From Spirochaetales bacterium (GTDB lineage: Bacteria > Spirochaetota > Spirochaetia > Sphaerochaetales > Sphaerochaetaceae): a DNA stretch of 39,010 bases. The position numbers and the translations under genes are program-made. The notes below the pieces were generated by a model. It had not been told where the DNA came from and made no database searches. It worked only from the letters and a program-made list of their open reading frames with translations. The stretch is from contig JAAYDK010000208.1 of NCBI GenBank assembly GCA_012729295.1, positions 1 to 39,010 on the forward strand. Reading direction: 5' to 3'. The stretch's first letter is position 1. Each line of letters opens with the position of its first letter. Shown here piece by piece: positions 38,531 through 39,010 of this stretch.

Positions 38531-38577
38531 GAAGGGGATAATACCATGATGCACACGAATCGACAAGCACCATTGCT

Positions 38578-39010
38578 TTATATAGTAGAATCGCTTTTTG
38601 CTGCGCGAATTATTCCGGATTTCCCGAGTTGCGTCCGGTGTTCCGATAACCACAATCCTCCAAGTATGCAGAAACTGCCGATGATTGCTACCAGTGTGAT
38701 GCGTTCTTTCAATATGATTGCAGAGGCTGTAAATGTGATGAACGGAGTAAGGTATATATAGGCATTTGCCCGAAGCACACCGAGTTTTTCTACTGAAAAG
38801 TTCCAAGTTAAAAAGCAGAGAGTCCCCGCTCCTAGACCTAAGAATAGTAATAAAAAGATGTTTTTTGTGGTAAAATCACTCGTTTGCAGTTCAAATCCCA
38901 TCGGAAGCGATACGGGAATCATCCATAACAACCCATAGAAAAATATTTTACGGGTATAGACCGCAACAGGATAGGTAGTGGTATCGATACGCTTGAGTAG
39001 AATCGAATAG
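38578..39010 (-). CDS. EamA/DMT-family transporter, truncated by window edge
   Basis: Polytopic; FLGLGAGTLCFLTWNFSVEKLGVLRANAYIYLTPFITFTASAIILKERITLVAIIGSFCILGGLWLS; frame open to the window end. Confidence 0.85.
   Translation of the reverse strand, partial: YSILLKRIDTTTYPVAVYTRKIFFYGLLWMIPVSLPMGFELQTSDFTTKNIFLLLFLGLGAGTLCFLTWNFSVEKLGVLRANAYIYLTPFITFTASAIILKERITLVAIIGSFCILGGLWLSEHRTQLGKSGIIRAAKSDSTI

Noticed and set aside
38578-38806. N-terminal extension of the TlpA ORF to 38806
   Set aside because: The upstream part lacks similarity and overlaps the DMT transporter in antisense; the signal-peptide-proximal ATG at 38530 is the better start.
1-39010. CRISPR arrays, tRNA/rRNA genes, IS elements, prophage or defence islands
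   Set aside because: None recognised by eye; the window reads as ordinary core and metabolic chromosome apart from the findings listed.

Overview
A 39-kb, gene-dense chromosomal window, almost entirely coding. The gene content (class II RNR, single-chain PFOR, Lys124-type PFK, TlpA/CXXC/NapH-like redox module) suggests an anaerobic, spirochaete-like bacterium, but taxonomy is a low-confidence guess. Order: M42 peptidase (partial), B12-dependent ribonucleotide reductase, PFOR, MFS transporter, alpha/beta-hydrolase lipoprotein, rubredoxin, HTH/WYL-like regulator, slyX, acyl-ACP thioesterase, rsmD, recG, YggT, dnaE, an atypical xanthine-dehydrogenase-like trio, ligA, aminotransferase, ModE-type HTH, PFK, pgi, argR, lemA/DUF2207, SLC13-type permease, RRM protein, a dolichol/phytol-kinase-like + DUF92 pair, glycerate kinase, and a redox module (TlpA-like thioredoxin, a 54-aa CXXC protein missing from the ORF track, and a NapH-like ferredoxin), then a DMT-family transporter (partial). 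The strongest anomaly is in the last module. The NapH-like ORF stops at an in-frame TGA exactly where the second Cys of its last [4Fe-4S] motif belongs (C-V-R-TGA-Q-A-C-I-D-A-C-P), and the frame stays open for 28 more ferredoxin-like residues. This could be selenocysteine recoding, a nonsense mutation or a base error. Other leads: a xanthine-dehydrogenase-like complex with eroded catalytic motifs, a VTE5-like/VTE6-like gene pair, tandem ARG boxes upstream of argR, an NrdR box upstream of nrdJ, a candidate C-rich sRNA after pfk, and an 18-nt palindrome shared by two promoters. No tRNA, rRNA, IS element or CRISPR array was recognised.
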